Assembly: GCA_022823865.1 (NCBI GenBank)
Contig: JAJEHF010000074.1
Coordinates: forward strand, 1-52,905
DNA from: Bryobacterales bacterium
Lineage (GTDB): Bacteria > Acidobacteriota > Terriglobia > Bryobacterales > UBA6623
Direction: 5' to 3'
DNA length: 52,905 nucleotides
Of this stretch, positions 44,289-52,905 are shown piece by piece; the stretch's first letter is position 1; each line of letters begins with the position of its first letter. A program made the translations under genes and the position numbers. The notes beneath the pieces were generated by a model. It saw nothing but the letters and a program-made list of their open reading frames with translations. It searched no databases and was not told the origin of the DNA.

Positions 44289-47198
44289 TCAGAACACGTA
44301 CAAGAATTCGTTGGAGTTGAGAATCGCCCGGGTGACCGCTTCCGGTCCCTGCTCTGCGAGAAACGCGGTCGCAGACCGCATTTCCGCGGCGCTCGGCTCT
44401 CGCAGATACGCGCGTCTCCACGCGGCTTTGACGAAGCTGCTCTCGTCTTCGCCGGCTTCAGACTCCACCAGCGCTGCAAAGGAGTCTGCTTGGTCCAGCA
44501 CGAAGGCGCTGTTGAGCAGGGTCAACGCCTGCAACGGAGAAGTGGTCGTGATGCGCTTGGGAGCGGGAAGCGACGTCTCTGGGCAGTCGAACTCACCTAG
44601 CAGTTCCGGCTTCACTGAGCGCGCGTGCTGGTGGTAGATCCCGCGCCGGTATGTGTCCGGAGAATACTCCCCGAGCGGGTAGTAGGTCGCTACGTTGTCG
44701 ACGGTATACCGATATAGCCGGAACCCCGGGCCGCCCATGTGCCGGTCCAAATTCCCGCTCGCTTGCAAGATGGCGTCGCGCAATTCCTCGGCCCCCAGGC
44801 GTCTGGGCGGGTAGCGCCACAGAAACACCCCGTCGCTGTCCACCTGGGCGGCATCCTTGCGGAACGCGCTGGACTGGCGGTAGGCCGCCGACAGCACGAT
44901 CTCCCGGTGCAATGGCTTGAGCCGCCAGTTGTGCGTATGGATCAAGCGATGGGACAGCCAGTCCAGCAGTTCGGGATGCGATGGCATGCCTCCGTTCACG
45001 CCGAAGTCACTGGGATTGCGCAGGAACGGCTGCCCGAAGTGGTGCATCCACACGCGATTTACGATGACCCGCGCGGCGAGGGCGTTGTCATCTGAAGCGA
45101 TCCACTTGGCCAGCGCCAAGCGCCGCTCCGCCTCGGGCGCGTCCGGGGCCAGTTCGAATCCCCCGAGCAGGTCCGAAAGCGTGCTCAGGCTCCCCGGCGC
45201 GACTTCGGGACCCTTGTTCATTGGGTCCCCGCGCACCATTAAGAAGGAGGACTCTTCCGGCTGCTGGAATTGGCCCAAGAACGCTTGCCGCGGTTTGGGC
45301 AGATTCCTTAGGGCTCTTTCTGCCTCTCGCCGTGCTTCTTCAAGCCGGTCCCAGCGGAGCCTCTCGCCGGAATCGAACACGGAATGCAGCAGCAGCCGCT
45401 CTTGGTCAGCGTCCGAAAAGGGCAGCCGGCCCTCGGACGAAGCGACTGTATTCCACGAATCTCCGTCCGATGACACCGAGATTTCGTACTCTTCCGGCTG
45501 TGATGGCCCGAACCGCCCGCCAAAGCCGCCCAAGCGGTCCGAGGACCACTCGATCCGATCGATCCGCTCGGTCTGTGCCAGTTCGATCTGGATCCAGGCC
45601 GGCATGGCGTTGGTCGAAATCCAGCGTCGGTCGTACTTGCCGTCGATGAGGTTAGCTGGAGCGTAGGTGTCTGGGCTGGCAGAATCGACCCGCGTCCCGC
45701 TCACAGTTACCTTTCCGTCGAGCGCGACGTTGCGGCCGGAGTCGTCCGCCGCGAAGATCGCGAACTCATCCAGGTCCACGCGGTTGCGGTTGCGGGTGGC
45801 CCGGTCCACCCGCATCCGCACGAATCTCGCCGCAATGGGGTCGAACGTCTCTTCGGTGCCGGATTGGTCGACTCGCGGCCGGTATTGGCGAAGAATGGCT
45901 TCGCGGTTGGCGTCGACGCGCTCCGCGACAGACTCGCGCAGAGCCGCGAGCCCAGCCTCTGCGTCCGTGACCTGGTCGCTGAGGCGCTTGCTTGCGGCTG
46001 CGAACTCTGCCACCCTTGCCGGATCGTCCCAAGTGCGATCACCGTGCGACACGCCCGCGAATACCGCTTGCATGCGGTAGTAATCCTGGTTGCTGATCGG
46101 ATCGAACTTGTGGTCGTGGCAGCGAGCGCAATGGACGGTCAGGCCGAGAAACGCAGATGCGGTCCCCATGATCATGTCGTCGAGGTGATTGGCGCGCTTC
46201 TGGGCTTCCCCGGCAGGGTTCTTGATACCGACCGTATCGTGCGGGCCAGCCACGAGGAATCCCGTTCCGGCTTGAGCGTCGAGATCTTCCGGGGCGAGCT
46301 GGTCGCCCGCCAGTTGCTCCAAGATCATGCGGTTGAAGGGCTTGTCCTCGTTGAAGGAGCGGATGACCCAGTCCCGGTACGGCCAAGCGTTGTCGCGCAG
46401 ATGGTTCTGCTCGTAGCCGTTGCTCTCCCCGAAACGCGCCACGTCCAACCAGTGCCGCCCCCAGCGCTCGCCGTAGGCGGGCGCTGCGAGCAGGCGGTCA
46501 ACCAACCGAGCATAGGCTTCGGGATTGGGGTCGTTGACGAATGACTCCACTTCCGCCGGTTCGGGAGGAAGTCCGGTCAGATCGAAGCTCAGTCTTCTTA
46601 TTAAAGTTTTCCTATCAGATAGATCAGACGGCTCGAGGCCTCGCGACTGCATGGCGCGAAGCAGGAAGCTGTCGATGGCGTTCCGTTCCCAGAGGCTCGC
46701 TGGCGCGGGCTCGTCTTCGGTGCGGAACGGTCGCAACGACCACCAAGTGCGCTCCGAATCCTCCTGGGGTCCGTCGGCATCGCCAGGGGCCCCGGCAGAG
46801 ATCCAGTCCCGGATCAACGCAATCTCAGCGCTGGTGAGCGGTTGCCCAGCCGGGGGCATTTCGGGCTTTTGGCCACCCACCTTGGCCAGCAGCAGGCTGC
46901 TTTCGGGGTCGCGCGGAACGACGGCTGGGCCGCTCTCGCCGCCGGCGATCAGTCCCGCGGCGCTGCCGAGGCGCAAGCCGTTCTGCGCCCCGTCGCCGTG
47001 GTGGCACACCACGCACTTACGTTCCAGAATCGGCAGGATATCCTCTCCGAACGAGGCTTCATCTGCACGCGCCGGCGCAATCGCCAGAGCAAGGATCGGT
47101 AGGAATGCGCGGGCTATCGAGCGCAAGGCGTTGCGGTCGGTCACTGCGGCCGCAGAGCGGTACTGAGTCTGGGAAGAACCGAGCGCCAGACTACGCAT
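44289..47198 (-). CDS. PSD1-type cytochrome with DUF1549/DUF1553 domains
   Basis: 969-residue exported protein. After a signal (FLPILALAIAPARA) comes a planctomycete-type cytochrome c domain with heme motif CVVCH (62-66) and PPAGQPLTSAE. DUF1549 follows (IRRLSFDLTGLPPEP, VARFGESNGYEQNHLRDNAWPYRDWVI, and a second CARCH motif), then a discoidin/F5-8-type C insertion (about 460-600, ALDGKVTVSG, WIQIELAQTERIDRIEWSSD), and DUF1553 at the C-terminal end (WMHHFGQPFLRNPSDFG). The ATG at 47198 has AGGA six bases upstream. A perfect TATAAT overlaps that ATG; if it is a real -10, the start would be the GTG at 47144. Paired with DUF1501. Confidence 0.93.
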   Translation of the reverse strand: MRSLALGSSQTQYRSAAAVTDRNALRSIARAFLPILALAIAPARADEASFGEDILPILERKCVVCHHGDGAQNGLRLGSAAGLIAGGESGPAVVPRDPESSLLLAKVGGQKPEMPPAGQPLTSAEIALIRDWISAGAPGDADGPQEDSERTWWSLRPFRTEDEPAPASLWERNAIDSFLLRAMQSRGLEPSDLSDRKTLIRRLSFDLTGLPPEPAEVESFVNDPNPEAYARLVDRLLAAPAYGERWGRHWLDVARFGESNGYEQNHLRDNAWPYRDWVIRSFNEDKPFNRMILEQLAGDQLAPEDLDAQAGTGFLVAGPHDTVGIKNPAGEAQKRANHLDDMIMGTASAFLGLTVHCARCHDHKFDPISNQDYYRMQAVFAGVSHGDRTWDDPARVAEFAAASKRLSDQVTDAEAGLAALRESVAERVDANREAILRQYRPRVDQSGTEETFDPIAARFVRMRVDRATRNRNRVDLDEFAIFAADDSGRNVALDGKVTVSGTRVDSASPDTYAPANLIDGKYDRRWISTNAMPAWIQIELAQTERIDRIEWSSDRLGGFGGRFGPSQPEEYEISVSSDGDSWNTVASSEGRLPFSDADQERLLLHSVFDSGERLRWDRLEEARREAERALRNLPKPRQAFLGQFQQPEESSFLMVRGDPMNKGPEVAPGSLSTLSDLLGGFELAPDAPEAERRLALAKWIASDDNALAARVIVNRVWMHHFGQPFLRNPSDFGVNGGMPSHPELLDWLSHRLIHTHNWRLKPLHREIVLSAAYRQSSAFRKDAAQVDSDGVFLWRYPPRRLGAEELRDAILQASGNLDRHMGGPGFRLYRYTVDNVATYYPLGEYSPDTYRRGIYHQHARSVKPELLGEFDCPETSLPAPKRITTTSPLQALTLLNSAFVLDQADSFAALVESEAGEDESSFVKAAWRRAYLREPSAAEMRSATAFLAEQGPEAVTRAILNSNEFLYVF

Positions 47199-47310
47199 TA
47201 TAGTTCCTGATTCGCCGGAACGATGGTCGCACGAGCGTCGTTGGCGTTTGCGTCAGCACCCCCGCCAAAGCACCTGATTTCAACGGCCGAAGAATTTTGC
47301 CGAAAGGGGG

Positions 47311-47339
47311 TTGACTCACCGACGATCTACCGTTACAAT
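47311..47339 (+). promoter_or_regulatory. Sigma-70-type promoter of the BlaI-M56 operon
   Basis: TTGACT (47311-47316), 17-base spacer, TACAAT (47334-47339). Predicted start near 47346, four bases before the ATG at 47350, so the message is nearly leaderless and lacks a Shine-Dalgarno. Confidence 0.65.
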
Positions 47340-47347
47340 ATGTAACG
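47331..47347 (+). promoter_or_regulatory. BlaI/MecI-type operator
   Basis: CGTTACA-ATA-TGTAACG, a perfect 7-bp inverted repeat with a 3-base centre. TACA/TGTA half sites are the known BlaI/MecI operator cores. It overlaps the whole -10 and the expected transcription start, so repressor binding would block RNA polymerase directly. Confidence 0.75.
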
Positions 47348-47349
47348 TT

Positions 47350-47748
47350 ATGGCTAGTAACAGTTGGGACCGCCTCAGCGGACTCGAAGAGCTCGTGATG
47401 GGATTCCTCTGGTCCGAAGGGCCGGCAACCGCCGAAGACGTGCGCACGTTCTTCATTGACCGCCATCCAATGAAGGACTCCACCGTGCGAACGGTGTTGA
47501 GACGGCTGGAAAACAAGGGCTATGTGACGCACCGCGTCGAGGGTAGGACTTATCGGTACCGCCCGGTAGATGCAGGCCGCAGCGTCGCCGCCCGAGCGGT
47601 AGGGAAGATCGTCGACAGACTCTGTGACGGTTCGGTCGAACAATTGCTCATCGGAATGGTTGACGGCGACGTGATCGATTCCGCCGAGCTCGAGAGGTTG
47701 GCAAGGCGGATCGCGACGTCTCGCGAGGCAAAAGGGAGGAAGTCATGA
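47350..47748 (+). CDS. BlaI/MecI/CopY-family repressor
   Basis: 132-residue winged-helix repressor: SGLEELVMGFLWSEGPATAEDV, then TVRTVLRRLENKGYVTHRVEG is the recognition helix and wing, RTYRYRPV the C-terminal strand and dimer domain. It represses its own promoter through the palindrome at 47331-47347. In the BlaI system the repressor is cleaved or released when the M56 sensor is activated. Its stop overlaps the M56 gene (ATGA). No beta-lactamase gene follows, so the signal is probably not a beta-lactam. An ATG-lacking upstream extension was rejected. Confidence 0.93.
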   Translation: MASNSWDRLSGLEELVMGFLWSEGPATAEDVRTFFIDRHPMKDSTVRTVLRRLENKGYVTHRVEGRTYRYRPVDAGRSVAARAVGKIVDRLCDGSVEQLLIGMVDGDVIDSAELERLARRIATSREAKGRKS

Positions 47749-49388
47749 TTGCGACCATAGCGCTTGAATTCGGAAGTGGGGTCTTCGATGCGTTGCTCGG
47801 GTCTTCGGTACGAGCAATCGTGCTGGCTCTAGCCACGTGGCTCGTCCTGCGGTCAGTTGGCCCGCAGCGGCCGGCAGTCCAGCACGGAGCGTGGACGGCC
47901 GTTCTTCTAGGGATGCTGCTGCTGCCCTTGCCGGGTGTCGTAGGGTCCGGTTCCGGACTCTCTCCCGGTGTAGCTCTTGAGTCCGCGATTCCCGTGTTTG
48001 AGACGCCGCTCATTGCCCAAGCTGAGAGCTTGACCCATTCATCGGCTGGGATGCCGACGAGCAACTGGCGGGGCATCTGTGGGCTGCTGTTCGTCTTCGG
48101 CACGGTGGTCCTGCTCGCGCGTCACCTGATAGCTCGGCGTCGCGTCCGGCGTTTGCTCCGCCAGGCCGAACCCCTGGAGTGGCCCGCGCTGGAGTCGCTA
48201 GCGAGGGTGTCTCTTCGTGCGGCCCCGGGCAGGAAACCACCTCGGCTGCTCGCGATCCAGGGTGTCGGAGGGCCGTTTGCCTACGGAGCACTGAGGCCCG
48301 TAATCGTGCTGCCGGGCGAGTGGTCCAATTGGAGTCCCAAAAAGCTCGAGGCGGTGCTCTTACACGAACTGACGCATGTCTTCCGGCGCGATGGCATCGC
48401 GGAAGCGCTCGCCGCAGTTGTCGCCTCGGTGTTCTGGTTCCATCCGCTCAGTTACATGCTGAAGCGCCGGCTGAGGGTGCTGGCGGAAGCCGCCTGCGAC
48501 GACCACGCAGTCTTGGTCTCTGGGGACCGTGAGGGCTATGCACAGGCTTTGCTGGAAATCGCCAGGGACTGGCGTGGATTCCGGACATTACCGATCACTT
48601 CGATGGCGGGAGGCGTATCGCTTGGCGGACGCATCGAGAGAATCCTCGGGAAGACCCGCCTCGAATCGGGCCTGCTTTCCAGAGCCGTCGGCAGTTGCGT
48701 CGTCGCGGTGGTGCTGGTCGCAACCCTAGCCCTCTCGTGTGTGACGGTCACATTCGCTCAGGACAGGGGCGTCGCACTCAACGGGTCGGTGCAAGACCCG
48801 AGCGGGGCACGCGTTCCGTGGGCGTCCGTGGTCCTTACCGAAGTCGAAAAGGGCCTGTCCGAAGCCACGACCGCCGGTGCCGACGGATCCTTCAGGATCG
48901 AGGGCTTGGAACCTTCGGCGTTCTATCAGGTCGAGGTCCATGGGCCTGTCGGATTCGTTTCCCACCGTCAGGCGCTCGACCTAACCGCAGACGCCCAGCT
49001 TGACGTCACGCTAGGAATGAAGCGGGTCGTAGAGGCGATCGTAGTTTCCGGTACCCGACCTGCCCGGGATCCGGCGCAACCACGGTCCGGTCGCCGGAGG
49101 ATCCGCGTTGGTGGAAACGTGCGAGAGGCTCGGCTGATGCACCACGTGCCCGCGACCTATCCGGCCGACGCCGAGCGCGAGGGTGTCACGGGAACTGTGG
49201 TGCTGGAGGCTGTTATCGGCACGGACGGCAATCCGGCCAGCATTGCTACCGTCAATTCGATAGTCGATGGTCGCTTGGTGGACGCAGCAGTGAAAGCCGT
49301 GAGGCAGTGGCGCTACGATCCGGCGCTTCTGAACGGGCGCCCGGTGGAGGTCATTGTGACGATTCGCGTGGCCTTTGAGTTGCCCTGA
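47745..49388 (+). CDS. M56 metallopeptidase sensor fused to CpD-like and TonB C-terminal domains
   Basis: 547-residue membrane protein. N-terminal transmembrane helices (about 22-38, 49-66, 111-126) lead to a BlaR1/M56 gluzincin domain with H207-E-L-T-H211 and the third ligand in AEAACDDHAV. A further helix (about 312-332, VVAVVLVATLALSC) is followed by a carboxypeptidase-regulatory-like beta-sandwich (LNGSVQDPSGARVPWASV to LDVTLGMK, the same domain as in the TonB receptors) and a TonB C-terminal domain (ATYPADAEREGVTGTVVLEA to VIVTIRVAFEL). The M56 part should cleave a partner, probably BlaI; the TonB part could touch receptors. Translationally coupled to blaI. Confidence 0.9.
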   Translation: MIATIALEFGSGVFDALLGSSVRAIVLALATWLVLRSVGPQRPAVQHGAWTAVLLGMLLLPLPGVVGSGSGLSPGVALESAIPVFETPLIAQAESLTHSSAGMPTSNWRGICGLLFVFGTVVLLARHLIARRRVRRLLRQAEPLEWPALESLARVSLRAAPGRKPPRLLAIQGVGGPFAYGALRPVIVLPGEWSNWSPKKLEAVLLHELTHVFRRDGIAEALAAVVASVFWFHPLSYMLKRRLRVLAEAACDDHAVLVSGDREGYAQALLEIARDWRGFRTLPITSMAGGVSLGGRIERILGKTRLESGLLSRAVGSCVVAVVLVATLALSCVTVTFAQDRGVALNGSVQDPSGARVPWASVVLTEVEKGLSEATTAGADGSFRIEGLEPSAFYQVEVHGPVGFVSHRQALDLTADAQLDVTLGMKRVVEAIVVSGTRPARDPAQPRSGRRRIRVGGNVREARLMHHVPATYPADAEREGVTGTVVLEAVIGTDGNPASIATVNSIVDGRLVDAAVKAVRQWRYDPALLNGRPVEVIVTIRVAFELP

Positions 49389-49390
49389 GT

Positions 49391-49404
49391 CGGGCCGCCG
49401 CCCG
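49391..49404 (+). terminator. Weak terminator after the M56 gene
   Basis: CGGGC-CGCC-GCCCG hairpin 3 bases after the M56 stop, followed by TTT only. It could end the operon ahead of the convergent receptor gene, but the U-run is short. Confidence 0.3.
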
Positions 49405-49635
49405 TTTGGGCCGGCCGGCGCTGGTGGATGCGACGCTGCGTGCTGGGGAATCCAAGCCGCGCAAGCTCTCAAGGCCGAGTTGCGGCATCAGACCCTCGTT
49501 ACCCCCCTCCGTGCCGAGACAGGAGTCAAAAAAGGGATTGTGCGAGCAGGGTCGTAGTAGTCGATACTACAGCGGCGCCCCCAACTGCGAACCGGGTGCT
49601 CCGACCTAGCCGAGGAGATATCGGCGAGAGTCACG

Positions 49636-52600
49636 TCAGAACACGAGGCGCAGCCCGAATCGTGCCGTGATCGGATCCAAGAACCGGTTCCTCATCAGGA
49701 AGCGGGGATCTTGGATGGCACCCTGCGAGGCTGCGATGGCTTGGTAGTCGTAGCCGTTCAGAACTTGCGAGACAGGGTCGCCGGGTTGCCACAGCGGCAG
49801 GGTCTGGCGGTAGAGGCTGCGGTATGTCCGCAAGGCAGTTTTCCGGTTGAAGACGTTGATGACGTTGAAATTCAGCTCGAACCACTTGCTCTCGTCATCA
49901 AACGGGTAGAAGCGCTGGATCACCGAGAGGTCGGTCTGCGTCCAAGCTGGGTTCCTGCCGTCGCTTCCGCGATTGTCCACGAGGACGTCGACGTGCTCCA
50001 GATCGACCGTGCGGCTGATCGGCGTGCCGCTCATGGCACGGAAGAATCCTCCGACTTCCATCTTCCATGGCGTGATGTAGGCCCAGTTCGCCTTGAACTG
50101 GTGCGGCCTGTCCGTGCCCAGCGGTCCGTCGACGAAGTTGCCTTGCGAGTCGTAGTTCAGGAACCACAGGTCGAAGTCCCGCGTCACGTTCGGACCGAGG
50201 CGTCCGTTCTCATCGGAACTGCCCAAGCCCGAGTACAAGCCGTGCAGCCGCGAATATACATAGGCGAAGTCGGCCAGCCACTTGTTTTGGAAGGCCTTCC
50301 GCAGGCGGACCTCTGCGGCGTCATACGTGCGCTTGGGCATTGGCGTGGGGGGCAGGCCCACCTCAGTGAATCTGTCGACCGAGAGGCCTCGGCCCGGATT
50401 GGTGATGTAGTAGGCCTCCCCCGCCGGAGTCTGGCGGCCCACGTCCTCGATGGCTGTGTCAAGGTTCTTGCGCGTGTACCGAAATGACAACACGGAATTC
50501 GCCGCGACCTCGTACTCCAGCCCGACCACTGTCCCCGTCATGCGCATCGGCTTGAGATCAGGATCGAGATCTTCAAACGAGGGGATCCGCCAGTTCCTGG
50601 TCTCCAGAAATGTTCCCGGGTAGGTCGCTTGCCCTGACAGCCCTCCGATCTGGCTCCAGTCCAGCGTGCTGTCGTCCATCAGGTAGTAATGGCTCAGCCA
50701 TTTGAAGCCCCCGAACGATCCTTGGGCCATTTCCAGCTTCATGGCATCGTAAAACCGTCCCCAGCTGCCGACAAGCTTTAGCTTCGCGTTGCCGAGCACG
50801 TCATAGGCGAAGCCGAGGCGGGGCGCGATCTTGTCGAAGAAGTTCCACTTGAAGGCCGCTCCTGAGAATTCGGGCAGGTCGCTGAACGATGGGATTTGCT
50901 CCCGCTCCATCCGTAAGCCGAGATTGAGCGTGAGAGCTCCGCTCACGCTCCACGAGTCCTGCACGAACAGCGCGTGCCTGTTCGTGACCACGTTCGCCAC
51001 GACGCCGAAGGGAGAACGCTGCTCGTAATACCCGCAGGGCTCGTGGACAACGCCGTCCGGGCCGGTGCAGCTGCTCGTGCGGACTGTGCCGTCCACCATG
51101 GTGTACGGGCGGGTGTAGCGGTACAGCAGATAGTCGTACTTGTAGGAATCGTTGATGTCGTGCGCAAGCCCGCTCAGCTGCCAGCCGAAGCGTAGATTGT
51201 GCTGCTGGCCGGCAGCGTTGGCCAGGTAGCTGGCGGTGACCGATACCGTGCTCTTCCTTTGGAAATCCTGCGATGTTTCGAAACTGGCGCCGTGACCGAT
51301 CGAGTAGAAGCCCCGGGGCCGGTACAGCGGACTGTCCGGCGCGAAGCCGATCAGTCCCGGCGATTCGACGAACCTGTGACGAACTTGCTGCGGTCCTAGG
51401 AGTTGCTCGGTCTGGATCGTATTCAAGCCCCACCGTGCATCAACCACCAGAGTCGGAGTCGGGGCGAACAGCGCGGCGCCCGCAATGGTGTAGCCGGGGT
51501 ATTCGTAGCCTTCTTCTGACCACTGGAAGTCCGGGTTGGAGGTGCCGTCCAGATTGGGCAAGCTGCCCTTCCATTTCGCGGAGTCCGAGGACCACGAGGC
51601 CATCAGGCGGACCTTCTGGGCGGGCTGAGCGTCAATCTTCGAAGTCGCGCTGCGCAACCGGTCATTGCGCTCGAACACGCCGGACTCCCCCGAGGTGAAC
51701 GTCACGGCTCGCGATCGGTTTCGCGCCTGTGGCAGGAATGCGCCGAAGAACCAAGCCCGGTCGCGCCAAACGGGCCCGCCCAGGGTGAAGCCGAACTCGT
51801 TGGTGGCCACCTCGTCTTCTGGGTCGTAGACGTATTCCGCTACGTCAGTGTCTTGGGCCGGATCTAGGCGCAGTCGCTTGTTGGGTGCCCCGTTCAGGGG
51901 GCTCCCGCTGCCGTACCACAGCAGGCTCCCGTGGAATTGGTTGGACCCGCTCTTGGTCTGGACACTGAGCACGCCACCCATCGCCCCGCCGAATTCCGCC
52001 TCGTATCCGGCAGTCTTGAGCTGGAACTCTTGCACCGTCTCGACGCGCAGATTCTGGTTGTTGAGGCCGTTATACATGCTCGTGGTGTCTATGCCATCGA
52101 CATAGAAGACGTTCTCCGCCCCTGAAGAGCCGTCCACCGAAATTCCGCGCACCCTCCGCCCTTTGTGTGTGATATTGCCGGCCAAGGCCTCGATGTTGAC
52201 GCTGGGGGTGTAGCGCGCGTAGTCAGTGAAGTCACGCCCACCGGCGGCATCGGTCAGCCGATCGCCCGAGAACACCGTGGATTGCTCGCTCTTGAACGTA
52301 TCGATCACTGCGGTGCTAGCTTCGACCACGATGGTGCTGTCGACTCGACCGACCTCGAGGGGCATTTCTACCAAGAAGGTGCGGCCGATTTGGACCACGA
52401 CGCCCTCGTTCACCGCGGTTTGAAAGTCTTCGACCTGGACCCTCACTCTGTAGTTTCCCGGCGGGAGGTTGCCGTTGAACGCCAGGCCCTGCTCGTCGGT
52501 GATGGCGAGAGCCGGCCGGATCAAGGCCGGACCGCTGAACTCGACTTCTGCGCCGGGAATCGCGCTGCCGGTCTGGTCGGTGACGAGGACGCGCAGCCCG

Positions 52601-52689
52601 CCGACCTGCTGCTGGGCCACGACACGGCTGTGATTGGCTATCAAGCAAAGAGCGAGTAGCAGTAACCGTATGATCAGTAGACGATACAT
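49636..52689 (-). CDS. Oar-like TonB-dependent receptor
   Basis: 1,017-residue outer-membrane receptor. Signal peptide MYRLLIIRLLLLALCLIANHS. N-terminal carboxypeptidase-regulatory-like domain (GLRVLVTDQTGSAIPGAEVE to FLVEMPLEVG), plug (VFSGDRLTDAAGG, ISVDGSSGAENVFYVDGIDT, AGYEAEFGGAMGGVLSVQT) and a long barrel ending in LRLVF with a terminal Phe. It is convergent with the BlaI-M56 operon, whose M56 protein has a TonB domain. The ligand is unknown. A TTGACC sits about 60 bases upstream but its -10 spacing is poor. Confidence 0.93.
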   Translation of the reverse strand: MYRLLIIRLLLLALCLIANHSRVVAQQQVGGLRVLVTDQTGSAIPGAEVEFSGPALIRPALAITDEQGLAFNGNLPPGNYRVRVQVEDFQTAVNEGVVVQIGRTFLVEMPLEVGRVDSTIVVEASTAVIDTFKSEQSTVFSGDRLTDAAGGRDFTDYARYTPSVNIEALAGNITHKGRRVRGISVDGSSGAENVFYVDGIDTTSMYNGLNNQNLRVETVQEFQLKTAGYEAEFGGAMGGVLSVQTKSGSNQFHGSLLWYGSGSPLNGAPNKRLRLDPAQDTDVAEYVYDPEDEVATNEFGFTLGGPVWRDRAWFFGAFLPQARNRSRAVTFTSGESGVFERNDRLRSATSKIDAQPAQKVRLMASWSSDSAKWKGSLPNLDGTSNPDFQWSEEGYEYPGYTIAGAALFAPTPTLVVDARWGLNTIQTEQLLGPQQVRHRFVESPGLIGFAPDSPLYRPRGFYSIGHGASFETSQDFQRKSTVSVTASYLANAAGQQHNLRFGWQLSGLAHDINDSYKYDYLLYRYTRPYTMVDGTVRTSSCTGPDGVVHEPCGYYEQRSPFGVVANVVTNRHALFVQDSWSVSGALTLNLGLRMEREQIPSFSDLPEFSGAAFKWNFFDKIAPRLGFAYDVLGNAKLKLVGSWGRFYDAMKLEMAQGSFGGFKWLSHYYLMDDSTLDWSQIGGLSGQATYPGTFLETRNWRIPSFEDLDPDLKPMRMTGTVVGLEYEVAANSVLSFRYTRKNLDTAIEDVGRQTPAGEAYYITNPGRGLSVDRFTEVGLPPTPMPKRTYDAAEVRLRKAFQNKWLADFAYVYSRLHGLYSGLGSSDENGRLGPNVTRDFDLWFLNYDSQGNFVDGPLGTDRPHQFKANWAYITPWKMEVGGFFRAMSGTPISRTVDLEHVDVLVDNRGSDGRNPAWTQTDLSVIQRFYPFDDESKWFELNFNVINVFNRKTALRTYRSLYRQTLPLWQPGDPVSQVLNGYDYQAIAASQGAIQDPRFLMRNRFLDPITARFGLRLVF

Positions 52690-52803
52690 AGAATCTCACA
52701 TGGTATTACACCCGTCTTTACATGGACTTAGGTCAAGTTTTGCCTGATCTCCCGGCAGTTCCATCGTAAGCGTTCGAGCGGGCCGTGAAAGGCAGTGGCG
52801 GAG

Positions 52804-52905
52804 CTAACGATTGAGGATTGCTTTCCAGTCCGGGCAGAGGGGTTTGACGAAGACGTTTTTGACAGGCTGGTTGTACTTGTGATGAGTGTCGAGTTTGCCG
52901 CGGCC
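52804..52905 (-). CDS. 3' end of a gene cut by the window edge
   Basis: 33 codons ending in TAG, reading GKLDTHHKYNQPVKNVF and then KPLCPDWKAILNR. The composition looks protein-like, but I do not recognise the family. The gene would enter from the right edge on the minus strand. About 115 bp separate it from the receptor gene start. Confidence 0.35.
   Translation of the reverse strand, partial: GRGKLDTHHKYNQPVKNVFVKPLCPDWKAILNR

Overview
High-GC bacterial DNA, most likely an uncultured Acidobacteriota. The evidence is the gene content: two very large Oar-type TonB-dependent receptors with an N-terminal carboxypeptidase-regulatory-like domain, a CRTAC1-type FG-GAP/ASPIC-UnbV protein, paired DUF1501 and cytochrome-DUF1549/DUF1553 (PSD1) proteins, a BlaI plus M56-peptidase/TonB-domain pair, and many secreted sulfatases. 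Planctomycetota and Verrucomicrobiota share the sulfatase/PSD1/DUF1501 part, so the phylum call is an inference from content, not from a marker gene. The only RNA gene seen is a tRNA-Val(GAC).

Layout. 0.1-0.6 kb: a BrnT/DUF4258-like toxin (5' end apparently damaged) and its antitoxin. 0.8-10.4 kb, all minus strand: exported metallo-beta-lactamase-fold hydrolase, esterase-cupin fusion, lipoprotein sulfatase, ADP-ribosylglycohydrolase lipoprotein, two YHYH-domain proteins and a secreted protein of unknown function. 10.7-15.8 kb: a sulfatase followed by a small toxin-antitoxin island built on a duplicated block. It holds an intact VapBC pair, a PIN toxin paired with a DUF7662-like protein, a Phd antitoxin with a truncated toxin, and remnants of two further PIN genes and of a second sulfatase copy. 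15.9-25 kb: two more sulfatases, a dienelactone hydrolase, the tRNA, a TIM-barrel isomerase, an exonuclease-BRCT protein and a DUF3604 protein. 25.3-32.6 kb: CRTAC1-type protein divergent from a TonB receptor and a TPR protein. 32.6-39.1 kb: a broken hydrolase, an exported-looking 2-hydroxyacid dehydrogenase, a KamA-like radical SAM enzyme, and a translationally coupled S33 peptidase/ABC ATPase/ABC permease operon. 39.3-47.2 kb, minus strand: GH3 glycosidase, class III CoA-transferase, DUF1501 and PSD1 proteins. 47.3-52.7 kb: BlaI-M56 operon with a visible operator, convergent with a second TonB receptor. A 33-residue 3' gene end sits at the right edge.

How it may fit together. Most proteins carry Sec, Tat or lipoprotein signals, so the window is largely a periplasmic/outer-membrane catabolic repertoire. 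Four intact sulfatases, a GH3 glycosidase, esterases, a 2-hydroxyacid dehydrogenase and two TonB receptors would suit use of sulfated or esterified organic matter, but no substrate can be read from sequence. No sulfatase-maturing enzyme (FGE or anSME) is present here. The most unusual parts are the decayed duplication/TA island (11.9-15.8 kb), the DUF7662-PIN pair, the YHYH cluster with Gly/Pro/Arg-rich linkers, and two genes whose promoters put transcription start within a few bases of the ATG.
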